From: Marinobacterium iners DSM 11526
GTDB lineage: Bacteria; Pseudomonadota; Gammaproteobacteria; Pseudomonadales; Balneatricaceae
Assembly (NCBI RefSeq): GCF_900107855.1
Contig: NZ_FNRJ01000009.1
Coordinates: 91,967 to 155,966 of the forward strand
DNA length: 64,000 nt
Direction: 5' to 3'
In this document: positions 36,309 through 46,719 of the stretch, piece after piece
Position numbering within the stretch: the stretch's first letter is position 1
Layout of the letters: every line of letters starts with the position of its first letter
Made by a program: the position numbers and the translations under genes
The notes under the pieces: model-generated
Told to the model about the DNA's origin: nothing
What the model saw: only the letters and a program-made list of their open reading frames with translations
Databases searched by the model: none

Positions 36309-37043
36309 ATGGCTAAAGTTTCAATGCGCGATCTGCTGAAGGCAGGTGTTCACTTCGGTCACCAGACCCGTTACTGGAACCCGAAGATGTCCAAGTTCAT
36401 CTTTGGTGCGCGTAACAAGATCCATATCATTAACCTGGAGCACACCCTGCCGGCGCTGAACAACGCCCTGGATGTGGTTCAGAATATGGCCAGCAACAAG
36501 AACAAGATCATGTTTGTCGGCACCAAGCGTGCAGCGGCTAAGGTGATCAAAGAGGAAGCCGCGCGTGCCGGTATGCCTTACGTTAACCACCGCTGGCTCG
36601 GTGGCATGCTGACCAACTATAAGACCATCCGTCAGTCAATCCGTCGCCTGCGTGAGCTGGAAGCCCAGTCTCAGGACGGTACCTTTGACAAGCTGACCAA
36701 GAAAGAAGCGCTGATGCGTAGCCGTGAAATGGATAAGCTTGAGCTTTCCATCGGTGGTATCAAGGAAATGGGCGGTCTGCCTGACGCGCTGTTCGTGATC
36801 GACGTTGACCACGAGCGTATTGCCATCAACGAAGCTAACAAGCTGGGTATCCCGGTTATTGGCGTGGTTGATACCAACAGCAACCCGGATGGCATCGATC
36901 ATGTTATCCCGGGTAACGACGATGCTCTGCGTGCCATCCAGATTTACGTCAAGTCAGTTGCCGATGCCTGCATCGAAGGCGCTGCTGCCAATGCCGGCAA
37001 AGGCGAGTTCGTTGAAGTCGACGCTGAAGAAGCTGCTCAGTAA
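36309..37043 (+). CDS. rpsB: 30S ribosomal protein S2
   Basis: Ribosomal protein S2, 244 residues (E. coli 241). It begins [25 protein letters not shown] and contains the S2 signature around [10 protein letters not shown] and the coiled-coil hairpin. AGAGGAA precedes the ATG. It heads the conserved rpsB-tsf-pyrH-frr operon and is followed by a terminator-like hairpin that likely lowers transcription into tsf. Confidence 0.98.
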   Translation: MAKVSMRDLLKAGVHFGHQTRYWNPKMSKFIFGARNKIHIINLEHTLPALNNALDVVQNMASNKNKIMFVGTKRAAAKVIKEEAARAGMPYVNHRWLGGMLTNYKTIRQSIRRLRELEAQSQDGTFDKLTKKEALMRSREMDKLELSIGGIKEMGGLPDALFVIDVDHERIAINEANKLGIPVIGVVDTNSNPDGIDHVIPGNDDALRAIQIYVKSVADACIEGAAANAGKGEFVEVDAEEAAQ

Positions 37044-37084
37044 TAGAGTTGACAACTGACGCGTGTAAACGTGTCTGGATGTGC

Positions 37085-37110
37085 AAAGGGGGGCCTGGCT
37101 CCCCTTTTTT
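37085..37110 (+). terminator. Rho-independent terminator/attenuator between rpsB and tsf
   Basis: AAAGGGG (37085-37091) pairs with CCCCTTT (37101-37107) and is followed by T residues, six T in all. Since tsf continues on the same strand without an obvious new promoter, it is more likely a partial terminator that sets the S2 to EF-Ts ratio. Confidence 0.75.
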
Positions 37111-37148
37111 GAATTTGAATTGAAGCGATTAATAAAGAGGAACGCGAC

Positions 37149-38009
37149 ATGGCGAATATCTCTGCAGCGATGGTCAAGGAACTGCGCGAACGTACCGGCC
37201 TGGGCATGATGGAATGCAAAAAGGCACTGGTTGAATCGGAAGGCGACATCGAAAAGGCGATCGACGATCTGCGCAAGTCCTCCGGTATGAAAGCGGCTAA
37301 AAAGGCCGGTCGTACTGCCGCTGATGGTGTAGTAGCGGTCAAGGTTGCTGATGACAACAGCTATGCGATTGCGGTTGAAGTCAACTCTGAAACCGACTTC
37401 GTTGCGCGTGACGACAATTTCCTGGGCTTTGTTAACACCGTGCTGGAAAAGGCCTTTGCTGCCAAGGAAACAGACGTGGCTGCGCTGATGTCAGGTGAGC
37501 TGGAGTCTGCACGTGAAGCGCTGGTGCAGAAAATCGGTGAAAACATCAGCGTGCGTCGCCTGATGCTGGTTGAAGGCGACAAGGTTGATGCCTACGTGCA
37601 CAGCACTAACCGTCTGGCTGCCATCGTGGCACTGAATGGCGGTAACGCTGACGTGGCACGTGATATTGCGATGCACGTAACCGCGGTCAACCCGCGTGTT
37701 ACACGTCCGGAAGATATGCCGGAAGAAGAGCTGGTTCGTGAGAAAGAGATCATCATGGCACAGCCGGATATGGAAGGTAAGCCGCAGGAAATCAAGGAAA
37801 AGATGGCCGGTGGTCGTATCAAGAAATTCCTGGCTGAAAACAGCCTGGTTGAGCAGCCGTTCGTCAAGAATCCTGAGCAGACCGTAGGTCAGGTAGCCAA
37901 GGCTGCGGGTGCTGAAGTTGTATCCTTCGTTCGCGTTGCCGTTGGCGAAGGTATCGAGGTCGAGCACAAGGACTTCGCTGCTGAGGTTGCAGAACAGCTG
38001 AAAAAGTAA
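37149..38009 (+). CDS. tsf: Elongation factor Ts
   Basis: Guanine-nucleotide exchange factor for EF-Tu, 286 residues (E. coli 283). It begins with the UBA-like domain ([20 protein letters not shown]), and the core contains [15 protein letters not shown], the segment that contacts EF-Tu. AAGAGGAA lies upstream of the ATG. The downstream gap holds a perfect 8-bp stem-loop before pyrH. Confidence 0.98.
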   Translation: MANISAAMVKELRERTGLGMMECKKALVESEGDIEKAIDDLRKSSGMKAAKKAGRTAADGVVAVKVADDNSYAIAVEVNSETDFVARDDNFLGFVNTVLEKAFAAKETDVAALMSGELESAREALVQKIGENISVRRLMLVEGDKVDAYVHSTNRLAAIVALNGGNADVARDIAMHVTAVNPRVTRPEDMPEEELVREKEIIMAQPDMEGKPQEIKEKMAGGRIKKFLAENSLVEQPFVKNPEQTVGQVAKAAGAEVVSFVRVAVGEGIEVEHKDFAAEVAEQLKK

Positions 38010-38026
38010 ACAGCTGCTGCGCTTTC

Positions 38027-38055
38027 CGGCTGGGTGTAGCTCTTATGCCCAGCCG
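38027..38055 (+). terminator. Stem-loop between tsf and pyrH
   Basis: CGGCTGGG (38027-38034) pairs perfectly with CCCAGCCG (38048-38055) around a 13-base loop. No T run follows, so this may be an RNA-stability or attenuating element more than a full terminator. Confidence 0.4.
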
Positions 38056-38105
38056 CATGCTTTCCTGCTACACTTTACGCCATTTCGTCCGCGCGGAGAC
38101 AGATC

Positions 38106-38861
38106 ATGCCTGCCAAAGATAAACAATCCAGATACAAACGACTGCTGCTGAAGCTCAGCGGCGAAGCGCTGATGGGAGAAGAGAACTTCGGGATCGATCC
38201 CAAGGTGCTCAACCGCATGGCGCTGGAAATCGGTCAGCTGGTAGGTATAGGTGTTCAGGTTGGAATGGTAATTGGTGGTGGCAACCTGTTCCGTGGCGCT
38301 GCGCTGAGTGCGGCAGGCCTGGATCGGGTTACCGGTGATCACATGGGTATGTTGGCAACAGTGATGAATGCGCTGGCCATGCGTGATGCGCTTGAGCGCT
38401 GCAATATTGCGACCCGTGTTATGTCCGCCATTCCAATGAGCGGTGTGGTTGATCAGTATGATCGCCGTAACGCAATGCGCTACCTGAATCAGGGCGATGT
38501 GGTAATCTTTGCAGCCGGTACCGGCAATCCCTTCTTTACAACCGATTCTGCTGCCTGCCTGCGCGGCATCGAAATTGAAGCGGACGTGGTCCTGAAAGCG
38601 ACCAAGGTTGATGGTGTATACACGGCAGATCCGATGAAAGATCCGGATGCGCGCAGGTACACCCGTTTGAGTTTCGATGAAGTGCTGGAAAAACAGCTTG
38701 GGGTGATGGATATGACCGCCATCTGCCTGACGCGGGACCATGATATGCCGGTGCGGGTGTTTAATATGAACAAGCCCGGTGCGCTGGTGAATCTGGTGTT
38801 CGGTGGCGATGAAGGTACCCTGATTGATAGCGGCTCTGTTGCTGGAGAAAACGATGATTAA
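38106..38861 (+). CDS. pyrH: Uridylate kinase
   Basis: UMP kinase of the amino-acid-kinase fold, 251 residues, making UDP for nucleic acids and cell wall. It contains [12 protein letters not shown] at the start, GGGNLFRG and the ATP-site segment [16 protein letters not shown] activation and UTP inhibition are known for the family. Its last codons overlap the frr start by 8 bases. Confidence 0.97.
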   Translation: MPAKDKQSRYKRLLLKLSGEALMGEENFGIDPKVLNRMALEIGQLVGIGVQVGMVIGGGNLFRGAALSAAGLDRVTGDHMGMLATVMNALAMRDALERCNIATRVMSAIPMSGVVDQYDRRNAMRYLNQGDVVIFAAGTGNPFFTTDSAACLRGIEIEADVVLKATKVDGVYTADPMKDPDARRYTRLSFDEVLEKQLGVMDMTAICLTRDHDMPVRVFNMNKPGALVNLVFGGDEGTLIDSGSVAGENDD

Positions 38862-39411
38862 TGAAATTGTTCAAGATGCTGAAGCGCGCATGAAAAAAAG
38901 CGCTGAGGCGCTGGTTGAAAACTTCAAGAAAATCCGTACCGGGCGTGCCCATCCGAGCATTCTCGACAGCATTACGGTGTCCTACTACGGCTCGGATGTG
39001 CCGATTCAGCAGGTTGCCAACGTTTCGGTAGAAGATGCCCGTACCCTGACCATTATTCCCTGGGAAAAAAAGGTCGTCAGCGATATCGAAAGAGCGATTC
39101 ACAAGTCTGATCTGGGCTTGAATCCGAGCACCAACGGAGATGTGATTCGCGTGCCCATGCCCGCACTGACCGAAGAGACCCGCAAAGGCTATATTCGCCA
39201 GGCGCGCACCGAAGCGGAAAATGCCCGTGTTGCCATCCGTAATATCCGTCGCGATGCCAACGGTGATCTGAAAGATCTGCTGAAAGAAAAAGAGATCACT
39301 GAAGATGACAGCCGTCGTGGCGAAGATCAGGTGCAGAAGCTGACCGACAAGTATGTGGCCGAGGTGGATAGCCTGCTGGCACAAAAAGAATCGGACCTGA
39401 TGGAAATCTGA
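38854..39411 (+). CDS. frr: Ribosome recycling factor
   Basis: 185 residues, the same length as E. coli RRF, which splits post-termination ribosomes with EF-G. It contains the three-helix bundle with [21 protein letters not shown] and [21 protein letters not shown] at 38854 overlaps the pyrH stop; an upstream in-frame extension to 38824 lies in pyrH and was rejected. Confidence 0.98.
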   Translation: MINEIVQDAEARMKKSAEALVENFKKIRTGRAHPSILDSITVSYYGSDVPIQQVANVSVEDARTLTIIPWEKKVVSDIERAIHKSDLGLNPSTNGDVIRVPMPALTEETRKGYIRQARTEAENARVAIRNIRRDANGDLKDLLKEKEITEDDSRRGEDQVQKLTDKYVAEVDSLLAQKESDLMEI

Positions 39412-39447
39412 ACCAACGGAGCGGGGTACGCCCCGCCGCGGATCTGC

Positions 39448-40212
39448 ATGGCTGTTGAGCACCAATTGACGATACCTCCGGGGCGCTCACTGCCCCGTCA
39501 CATCGCCATCATTATGGATGGCAATAACCGTTGGGCCAAAGAGCGGCGACTGCCGGGGTTGGCAGGGCACAAGGCTGGTGTGGACAGTGTGCGTGCTGTC
39601 ATTGAGTGCTGTGCCGAACAGGGTGTGGAAGCGCTGACGCTGTTTGCGTTCAGTAGCGAGAACTGGAAGCGGCCTGCCGTTGAGGTCAGTGGGTTGATGC
39701 AGCTCTTCATGCTTGCGCTCAAGAATGAGGTGCGCAAGCTGGCCCGTCACAATATCCGACTGCGGGTTATCGGTGATCTTTCGCGCTTCAGTCCGGAACT
39801 GCAGGCCCTGATTCGCAAGGCTGAAGCCGAAACCGCTTCCAATACTGGGCTTGCGCTCAATATTGCCGCCAATTACGGTGGTCGCTGGGATATTGTATCG
39901 GCCGCCCGTTCTCTGGCACAGCGCTGTCTTGAGGGGGCGTTGTCACCTGAGCAGATCGATGAGGAATTGTTTACTCGTCAGCTTTCATTGGCAGAGTTGC
40001 CGCCGCCGGACCTGTGCATACGCACCGGTGGAGAGCAGCGCATCAGTAATTTCCTGATCTGGCAGCTGGCCTACACTGAACTCTATTTTACCGACTGCTT
40101 CTGGCCTGACTTTGATAAGCGGGAGATGCTGGCGGCGCTGCAGTCCTATCTCACTCGTGAGCGTCGTTTTGGTAGAACCAGTGAGCAGGTGGGGGCTGAT
40201 AATCAGTGTTGA
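39448..40212 (+). CDS. uppS: Undecaprenyl diphosphate synthase
   Basis: Cis-prenyltransferase of 254 residues that extends farnesyl diphosphate to C55-PP, the carrier lipid for peptidoglycan and O-antigen. Catalytic D24 is in IIMDGNNRWAK; the C-terminal substrate site includes LCIRTGGEQRISNFLIWQ. It needs IPP and FPP, so the cell must have a working isoprenoid pathway even though dxr, ispD and ispF are absent from their usual places here. It overlaps cdsA by 7 bases. Confidence 0.97.
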   Translation: MAVEHQLTIPPGRSLPRHIAIIMDGNNRWAKERRLPGLAGHKAGVDSVRAVIECCAEQGVEALTLFAFSSENWKRPAVEVSGLMQLFMLALKNEVRKLARHNIRLRVIGDLSRFSPELQALIRKAEAETASNTGLALNIAANYGGRWDIVSAARSLAQRCLEGALSPEQIDEELFTRQLSLAELPPPDLCIRTGGEQRISNFLIWQLAYTELYFTDCFWPDFDKREMLAALQSYLTRERRFGRTSEQVGADNQC

Positions 40213-41009
40213 AACAGCGTGTTTTGACGGCGCTGGTGCTGGCTCCTCTGGCATTGGCGGCTGTTTTTCTGTTACCGCAGGCGGCCTTTGAAATCGTGCT
40301 GGCTGTGGTTTTCTTGTATGGCAGCTGGGAATGGGGCAACCTGTGTCGGCTGTCTCTGTTTTCTCGGTTTGTTTATCTTGCCTTGCATGCCGTGGTACTG
40401 ACTGTTGTGGCATTCGTTCCGGGCAGTCAGTCGGTGGCTATCGTGCTTGCCCTGCTGTTTTGGTCGGTAGCGCTGCTGTTGGTGAAAGGATATCCGGCAA
40501 CGGCAGGCTACAGTCGAGTACCGTTCAGGTTGATGATGGGATTGCTGGTGCTGGTGCCGGCCTGGTACGCCGTTTCTGCTCTGCGTGCGGGTGAAAACGG
40601 CCTGACGCTGCTGCTGATGCTTCTTGTTCTGGTGTGGGGGGCTGATATTGGAGCCTACGTGGCTGGCAAGACCTGGGGGCGTCGCAAATTGCTGCCCGCA
40701 GTCAGTCCAGGCAAAACCCTTGAGGGAGCTGCTGGAGGTCTTGTGGCTTGTGTCCTGACGGGTTTTGGCTTTGCCGTTTGGCTGGAACTAAGCCTGATTG
40801 CATCGGTCACTCTGATGTTGCTGTCATTGTTGACGGGTATGGTGTCAGTGCTGGGTGATCTACTGGAAAGCATGCTCAAGCGTGAGCGCGGCATCAAGGA
40901 CAGCGGTCAGCTTCTGCCGGGGCATGGCGGTGTGCTTGATCGTATCGACAGCCTGACGGCCGCGGCACCCGTATTTTTTGCGGGTCTTTATTTTGTGACA
41001 GGGGTCTGA
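40206..41009 (+). CDS. cdsA: Phosphatidate cytidylyltransferase
   Basis: Membrane enzyme of 267 residues that makes CDP-diacylglycerol, the branch point for phospholipids. About seven or eight membrane segments are visible. The CTP-transferase signature near the C-terminus reads SMLKRERGIKDSGQLLPGHGGVLDRIDS. The start is a GTG at 40206 (MLKQRVLTALVLAP), overlapping uppS. It is followed 10 bases later by rseP; the usual dxr gene is missing from this position. Confidence 0.96.
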   Translation: MLKQRVLTALVLAPLALAAVFLLPQAAFEIVLAVVFLYGSWEWGNLCRLSLFSRFVYLALHAVVLTVVAFVPGSQSVAIVLALLFWSVALLLVKGYPATAGYSRVPFRLMMGLLVLVPAWYAVSALRAGENGLTLLLMLLVLVWGADIGAYVAGKTWGRRKLLPAVSPGKTLEGAAGGLVACVLTGFGFAVWLELSLIASVTLMLLSLLTGMVSVLGDLLESMLKRERGIKDSGQLLPGHGGVLDRIDSLTAAAPVFFAGLYFVTGV

Positions 41010-41019
41010 AAACGACATC

Positions 41020-42378
41020 ATGAGCTTGCTGCAGACGATTCTGGCTACTCTTGTGACACTTGGGTTGTTGGTCACCATACATGAATGGGGGCATTTCTGG
41101 GTGGCGCGCCGCTGTGGTGTCAAGGTGCTGAGATTCTCGGTCGGCTTCGGCAAGCCCCTCTGGATGCGTGTGGGGCGTGACGGCACTGAGTACACCATTG
41201 CAGCCATTCCTCTGGGCGGATATGTCCGCATGCTGGATGAGCGCGAAGGGGATGTTCCAGAGTCATTGCGTGCTCAGGCCTTCAATAACAAACCTGTACT
41301 ACAGCGCATCGCCATTGTCGCAGCCGGGCCGCTGGTTAATTTGTTGTTTGCGGTCCTTGCCTACTGGTTTTTGTTTATTTACGGAGTTTCATCGGTCGTA
41401 CCGGTGGTAGGTGATGTACGTCCAGACTCACCAGCCGCTTCCGCAAATGTGGAGTCCGGTTATGAGGTACTGGAGGTTGATGGCAATAGCGTTCGCTCAT
41501 GGAGTGAGGTGAACCTCAGGCTGGCGGCGCGGGTGGGTGAAACCGGTCGTGTTGAATTGATGCTGGGCGAGCCTGCACGTGGCTATGCTCGAAGCTATTC
41601 GGTGCCAATAGAGCGTTGGGATGTTGATCTTGAGCGCGAGTCACCGGTCACCGCTCTTGGGCTTATGCCGTGGCAACCGGAAATACCGGCCGTGATCGGC
41701 TTGCTGACTGAAGACGGTCGTGCCGGGGCTGCCGGCATTCAGGTCGGGGACCGTGTGCTGAAAGTTGACGGTGAGCCGGTGGCGGACTGGATCGAGCTTG
41801 TGCACAAGGTTCAGGCAGCGCCTGAGCAGCCGCTTGAACTCATGCTTGAGCGTGAAGGGCGTATCGTCACGTTGACTGTGGTACCTGCCACCCGGGCGCT
41901 GCCTGATGGACGATCGCAAGGCTATATCGGTGCTGGCGTGTCTCCTGTTGAATATCCCGGGTCAATGCAGCGCACCCTGAGTTATGGTCCAATTGAGGCA
42001 CTTGTGGCGGGTGTCGAAAAAACGGGCCAAATGATCGGTCTGACCCTGGATGCCATCGGCAAGATGATTGCTGGGGTGATCTCGGTAAAAAACTTGAGTG
42101 GTCCGATAACCATTGCTAAAGTGGCGGGGACTTCGGCTGCGTCAGGTCTGGAGTCGTTTGTCAGTTTTCTGGCCTATCTGAGTATCAGTCTCGGCGTGCT
42201 CAATTTGTTGCCGATACCTATGCTTGATGGTGGACACCTGCTCTATTACGCGGTCGAGCTGATTCGAGGGCGACCGGTCAGTGAGCGGGTTCAGATGCTG
42301 GGTCTGAGAATCGGCATGGTGTTGCTGTTCAGTTTGATGGCACTGGCGATACTCAATGACCTGGCACGGCTGTTCTGA
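41020..42378 (+). CDS. rseP: Site-2 intramembrane protease RseP
   Basis: Zinc metalloprotease of 452 residues that cleaves anti-sigma factor RseA and signal peptides. The zinc motif HEWGH spans residues 21-25, two PDZ domains lie in the periplasmic part (about 115-290), and the third ligand segment NLLPIPMLDGGHLL is near the C-terminus. It is directly upstream of bamA, consistent with envelope-stress control of outer-membrane protein assembly. Confidence 0.97.
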   Translation: MSLLQTILATLVTLGLLVTIHEWGHFWVARRCGVKVLRFSVGFGKPLWMRVGRDGTEYTIAAIPLGGYVRMLDEREGDVPESLRAQAFNNKPVLQRIAIVAAGPLVNLLFAVLAYWFLFIYGVSSVVPVVGDVRPDSPAASANVESGYEVLEVDGNSVRSWSEVNLRLAARVGETGRVELMLGEPARGYARSYSVPIERWDVDLERESPVTALGLMPWQPEIPAVIGLLTEDGRAGAAGIQVGDRVLKVDGEPVADWIELVHKVQAAPEQPLELMLEREGRIVTLTVVPATRALPDGRSQGYIGAGVSPVEYPGSMQRTLSYGPIEALVAGVEKTGQMIGLTLDAIGKMIAGVISVKNLSGPITIAKVAGTSAASGLESFVSFLAYLSISLGVLNLLPIPMLDGGHLLYYAVELIRGRPVSERVQMLGLRIGMVLLFSLMALAILNDLARLF

Positions 42379-42428
42379 TCTGCGCCAGTTTTTCCTATCA
42401 GTCGATAACCTAACGTAAGAAGTAGTGC

Positions 42429-44717
42429 ATGAAACGCAAACTGGGTCTGTTTTTCGTATCGATGCTATGGATGGTGCAGGCGCAGGCGGCTGCATTCCCC
42501 TTCGAAGTGAACGATATTCGTCTGGAAGGGTTGCAAAGGGTTGAGCCCGGCATCGTATTCCGTAATTTTCCTGTTACAGCCGGTGATGAGCTGACACGCT
42601 CCCAGTTGTCGGATGCGGTCAAGGCATTGTTTCGGTCGGGCTATTTTGCAGATGTGCAGGTCGAGCGTGATGGTGGTGTGCTGGTTGTACGCCTGCAGGA
42701 GCGGCCATCTGTTGCGCTGATTAATATTGATGGCAATAAGGTCATTAAAAAAGAGGATCTCCTGAACGGCCTTAAGCAATCAGGGCTGCAGGAAGGCGAC
42801 GTGTTCCGTCGCGCTGCGCTGGATCAGATCAGCCAGGATCTGTTGCGTGTGTATACTTCTCAGGGGCGCTACGGTGCCGATATTCAAACCGAGGTTGAGC
42901 CTCTTTCAGGCAACCGGGTACAGTTGAATATCAATATTCGCGAAGGCCAGGTTGCCTCGATTCAGCATATCAACATAGTGGGTAATACAGTTTTCAGTGA
43001 TGAAGAACTGACTGACCTGTTCTCATTAAAGTTGCCCAACTTCTGGTCCTTCTACAAAAAAGATGATCGCTATGCCCGGGAAAAACTGACCGGCGACCTT
43101 GAGCGTTTGCGTTCCTGGTATCTGGATCGCGGCTATATCAACTTTGAGATCGATTCGGCACAGGTTTCCATTACACCGGACAAGAAGCACGTCTATATCA
43201 GTGTTGCCATCACCGAAGGTGAGCAATACTCAGTGCGTGATGTGAGTGTGGCCGGCGAAATGGTGGTACCTCAGGATGTGATGCTGGGTGAGCTGAGTGT
43301 TAAGTCGGGAGAGGTTTTTTCTCGCAAGGATATGACTCAAAGCCAGGAGCGTCTGGTTCGCCTGCTTGGTGATGAGGGCTACATGTTTGCCAATGTAAGC
43401 CCCGTGCCGGAGCTGCATGAAGACAACACCGTATCCATTCGTTACTTTATTGAGCCCGGCAAGCGTACTTATGTTCGTCGTATCGCGATCAAGGGCAATA
43501 CCCGCACGGCGGATGAGGTTATCCGGCGGGAGCTGGAACAGATGGAAGCCGGTATCGCCTCTACTCGGGATATCGAACGCTCTCGTACCCGTTTGGACAA
43601 GACCGGTTACTTCAAGACCGTCAATGTTGAAACGCGTCCGGTGCCTGGTACGGATGACCAGGTTGATATTGAGTACAGTGTCGAAGAGCAGCAGTCGGGT
43701 CAGTTCTCGGCCAGTATCGGCTTCTCTCAGAATGACGGCATCATTATTGATCTCGGCGTGCAGCAGGACAATTTCCTGGGCAGTGGCAAGAAAATCGGCT
43801 TCAACGTTTCCAACAGCTCAACTCGTACCGAGTACAGCTTCAACTATCTGGATCCCTATTATACGTTGGATGGGGTGAGCCGTGGCTTTAACGTTTATTA
43901 CCGTGAACGCGATTACGAAGAAGACGATATCAGCTCCTATACGGCGGATGAAGCGGGAGGTGGTATCACCTTTGGCTATCCGATCGATGATTTTCAGCGT
44001 TTGAGCTTCAGTGGTGATCTCGAATTTATCCAGCTCAACACTTACCCCCAGACCGCATCTGAGGTTAAGGACTTCATTGATGATGAGGGTGACTCCTTCT
44101 TTAACTGGAAGCTGACCGCCGGCTGGAGTGATAACCGTCTTAACCGTGGCTTTTTCCCAAGCCGCGGCTATGCCCAGGGTGCCAGTTTCGAGGTGGCCGT
44201 GCCGGGCAGTGACCTGACCTATTTTCGTGCCAACTACAACAACCGCTTTTACAAACCGCTGGATGAGGATGAGACCTGGATCTTCGCTCTGCGTGGGCGT
44301 GCAGGTTATGGCGACAGTTGGGGAGATAACCAGTATCCGTTCTTCAAAAATTTCTATGCCGGCGGCCTTAAAAGCGTACGGGGCTATTCAAACAACTCGC
44401 TGGGTCCACAGGATTCCAATGAAGATCCCTTTGGCGGCAACCTGATGCTCGCCGGCAGCGCCGAGTTTATTTTCCCGATGCCATTCCTGGACGATAAGAG
44501 TGCCTGGCGCAGTCTGGTATTCATGGATGCCGGTAACGTCTACTCTACCGACAGTGGTGCGGATGTGGACTTGGGTGATCTGCGTTATTCGGTCGGTGTG
44601 GGCGTCAGCTGGCTGACGCCTATTGGTCCTTTGTCTGTGTCACTGGGCGTGCCACTGAATGACAAGGAAAACGACGATACCGAAGTGTTCCAGTTTGCAC
44701 TCGGTCAGACTTTCTAA
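42429..44717 (+). CDS. bamA: Outer-membrane protein assembly factor BamA
   Basis: 762 residues with a cleavable signal peptide (about 1-21), five POTRA repeats (about 23-425) and a C-terminal 16-strand barrel ending in Phe (FQFALGQTF). The barrel segment KSVRGYSNNSLGP carries the conserved VRGY motif of loop 6. It is shorter than E. coli BamA (810), mainly by shorter loops. It is the central subunit of the BAM complex; other Bam lipoproteins are not in the window. skp follows after 9 bases. Confidence 0.97.
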   Translation: MKRKLGLFFVSMLWMVQAQAAAFPFEVNDIRLEGLQRVEPGIVFRNFPVTAGDELTRSQLSDAVKALFRSGYFADVQVERDGGVLVVRLQERPSVALINIDGNKVIKKEDLLNGLKQSGLQEGDVFRRAALDQISQDLLRVYTSQGRYGADIQTEVEPLSGNRVQLNINIREGQVASIQHINIVGNTVFSDEELTDLFSLKLPNFWSFYKKDDRYAREKLTGDLERLRSWYLDRGYINFEIDSAQVSITPDKKHVYISVAITEGEQYSVRDVSVAGEMVVPQDVMLGELSVKSGEVFSRKDMTQSQERLVRLLGDEGYMFANVSPVPELHEDNTVSIRYFIEPGKRTYVRRIAIKGNTRTADEVIRRELEQMEAGIASTRDIERSRTRLDKTGYFKTVNVETRPVPGTDDQVDIEYSVEEQQSGQFSASIGFSQNDGIIIDLGVQQDNFLGSGKKIGFNVSNSSTRTEYSFNYLDPYYTLDGVSRGFNVYYRERDYEEDDISSYTADEAGGGITFGYPIDDFQRLSFSGDLEFIQLNTYPQTASEVKDFIDDEGDSFFNWKLTAGWSDNRLNRGFFPSRGYAQGASFEVAVPGSDLTYFRANYNNRFYKPLDEDETWIFALRGRAGYGDSWGDNQYPFFKNFYAGGLKSVRGYSNNSLGPQDSNEDPFGGNLMLAGSAEFIFPMPFLDDKSAWRSLVFMDAGNVYSTDSGADVDLGDLRYSVGVGVSWLTPIGPLSVSLGVPLNDKENDDTEVFQFALGQTF

Positions 44718-44726
44718 GGAGATATC

Positions 44727-45221
44727 ATGAAGTTTGCTGCACAACTGTTTACTGCTGTTTTATTGGCGTTCAGCAGCCATGCCATGGCCGAGAAAGTGGC
44801 TGTACTGGGTGTGGAAGAGGCCTTGCTCAACTCCAATGCTGCAAAAAACTTCCGCGAAGAGCTGAAAAAGGAATTCGCGGATGACGAAAAGCAGCTTGTC
44901 GCACTCGAGAAACAGGCCCGCGAACTAAGAGAAAAACTGCAGAAAAACGCAGGTCTTGCCTCTGAAGACGATATCAAACAGATGCGGATGCAGTTCCAAA
45001 AGGCATTTGCCGAGTACCAGCGCCGTGGCCAGGAATTGCAGCAGAAGCGTGGAGAGCGCGAGCAGGCATTTATTGCCGAGATGCGCCCGCGCCTGGATAA
45101 AGCGATTCGAGAACTGATAGAAGGCGAGAATTTTGAAGTGGTGATCTCCAAGCAGGCGACTGTTTACAGTGCCAATAGTGTAGATCTCACGCCAAGAGTT
45201 ATCGAATTGCTGAACAAGTAA
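44727..45221 (+). CDS. skp: Periplasmic chaperone Skp/OmpH
   Basis: 164 residues with a signal peptide (cleavage probably after AMA, about residue 21) and the Skp layout: a short beta body and a long charged coiled-coil hairpin forming the trimer's tentacles. It carries unfolded outer-membrane proteins to BamA. GGAG precedes the ATG. Located in the usual bamA-skp-lpxD order. Confidence 0.93.
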   Translation: MKFAAQLFTAVLLAFSSHAMAEKVAVLGVEEALLNSNAAKNFREELKKEFADDEKQLVALEKQARELREKLQKNAGLASEDDIKQMRMQFQKAFAEYQRRGQELQQKRGEREQAFIAEMRPRLDKAIRELIEGENFEVVISKQATVYSANSVDLTPRVIELLNK

Positions 45222-45230
45222 TACGCACCT

Positions 45231-46295
45231 ATGGTATCGACTGCCCGCTATACTCTGGGAGATCTTGCGCAGCGATTGGGCGCAACGCTGCAGGGTGGGG
45301 ACCCCAAAGCGGGCATTGTGACTCTGGCAACCCTGAATTCGGCTGGCCCAGGTGAGCTGTCGTTCTTTGCCAATCCCCGCTACCTGAGGCAATTACAGCA
45401 CACTTCCGCCGAGGCTGTGCTGGTGCGGCCCGAGCAGGTCGGCCACTGCCCGGTAGCTGCGCTGATCGTTGATGATCCCTATTTTACCTTTGCCAAGGCC
45501 AGTCAGTTGTTTGACTGGCGCTCTCCAGTATCCCCGGGTGTTGACAGTACTGCCGTTATTGCCGACTCGGCCCGACTAGCTTCCGGTGTGGAAATTGGTC
45601 CCTACGTGGTGATTGGCGAGAATGTGGAGATTGCATCCGGCGTCAGTGTGGGTGCCGGTACAGTGATCGGACGCGACTGTCAGATTGGGACGGGTTGTCG
45701 GCTTGAGGCGCATGTCACGCTTTATCCCAACGTGACCCTGGGTGAGCAGGTTCTGATTCACAGTGGAGCCGTTCTGGGCAGTGATGGTTTCGGTTTTGCG
45801 CGCAACCAGCAGGGCTGGGAGAAAATTTGCCAGCTTGGCGGAGTGGTGATTGGTGACAGGGTTGAAATCGGTGCAGGTGTCACGATTGATCGTGGTGCGT
45901 TGGATGACACTCGGATCGAAGCGGGTGTGAAGCTCGATAATCAGATCCAGATAGCCCACAACGTGATTGTTGGTCGGGACAGCGCCATTGCAGGCTGTAC
46001 CGCCGTAGCCGGAAGCACTAAAATTGGCGAGCGCTGTACCATCGCCGGAATGACCGGTATCACCGGTCATCTTGAAATTGCTGATGACACCCATGTGACT
46101 GCCATGTCACTGGTCAGCAAGTCCATTACCCGGCCGGGGGCCTACTCCTCTGGTACAGGGCTTGAACCGCATCAGCAATGGAAGCGCAATGTGGTCCGTT
46201 TCCGTCAGCTGGATGATCTGGCACGACGTGTGCGCAGAATCGAACAGGCTGTCGAACAAATTTCTACTGAAGGTCAAAATAATGATGGACGTTAA
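45231..46295 (+). CDS. lpxD: UDP-3-O-acylglucosamine N-acyltransferase LpxD
   Basis: Lipid A enzyme of 354 residues. The N-terminal uridine-binding domain includes [15 protein letters not shown], followed by hexapeptide repeats forming the left-handed beta-helix (about 100-300), with DGFGFA and the catalytic-His segment IAHNVIVG, and a C-terminal helical tail. It transfers the second hydroxyacyl chain from acyl-ACP. Its end overlaps fabZ by 14 bases. Confidence 0.97.
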   Translation: MVSTARYTLGDLAQRLGATLQGGDPKAGIVTLATLNSAGPGELSFFANPRYLRQLQHTSAEAVLVRPEQVGHCPVAALIVDDPYFTFAKASQLFDWRSPVSPGVDSTAVIADSARLASGVEIGPYVVIGENVEIASGVSVGAGTVIGRDCQIGTGCRLEAHVTLYPNVTLGEQVLIHSGAVLGSDGFGFARNQQGWEKICQLGGVVIGDRVEIGAGVTIDRGALDDTRIEAGVKLDNQIQIAHNVIVGRDSAIAGCTAVAGSTKIGERCTIAGMTGITGHLEIADDTHVTAMSLVSKSITRPGAYSSGTGLEPHQQWKRNVVRFRQLDDLARRVRRIEQAVEQISTEGQNNDGR

Positions 46296-46719
46296 AGAGA
46301 TCCGGAAATACCTGCCCCACCGTTACCCCTTTCTGCTGGTGGACCGGGTCTTGGCTCTTGAGCCAGGTGAGTCAATCACCGCTATCAAGAATGTAACAGT
46401 AAACGAGCCCTTCTTTAACGGCCACTTTCCCGATCATCCGGTGATGCCGGGTGTACTGATTGTGGAAGCCATGGCGCAGGCCGCCGGTATTCTGGGTTTC
46501 AAGACCATGAACAAGGGGCCGGAAGACGGGTCGATCTATTACTTCGTCGGTGCCGATAATCTGCGCTTCAAGCGCCCGGTGGTGCCAGGGGACCAGCTGC
46601 AGCTGGAAGCGAAGGTGGTTTCCGAGCGTCGCGGTATCTGGAAGTTCGATGTACGCGCCAGCGTCGATGGCGAAACCGTCAGCAGTGCCACCATTCTTTG
46701 TGCAGACAGAAAGGTGTGA
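46282..46719 (+). CDS. fabZ: 3-hydroxyacyl-ACP dehydratase FabZ
   Basis: Hot-dog-fold dehydratase of 145 residues in fatty acid elongation. Catalytic H48 and E62 are in [11 protein letters not shown] and VEAMAQAAG. The start [14 protein letters not shown] matches Pseudomonas-type FabZ, so the upstream in-frame codons inside lpxD were rejected. It shares hydroxyacyl-ACP with LpxA and LpxD, which explains the cluster. It overlaps lpxA by 4 bases. Confidence 0.96.
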   Translation: MMDVKEIRKYLPHRYPFLLVDRVLALEPGESITAIKNVTVNEPFFNGHFPDHPVMPGVLIVEAMAQAAGILGFKTMNKGPEDGSIYYFVGADNLRFKRPVVPGDQLQLEAKVVSERRGIWKFDVRASVDGETVSSATILCADRKV

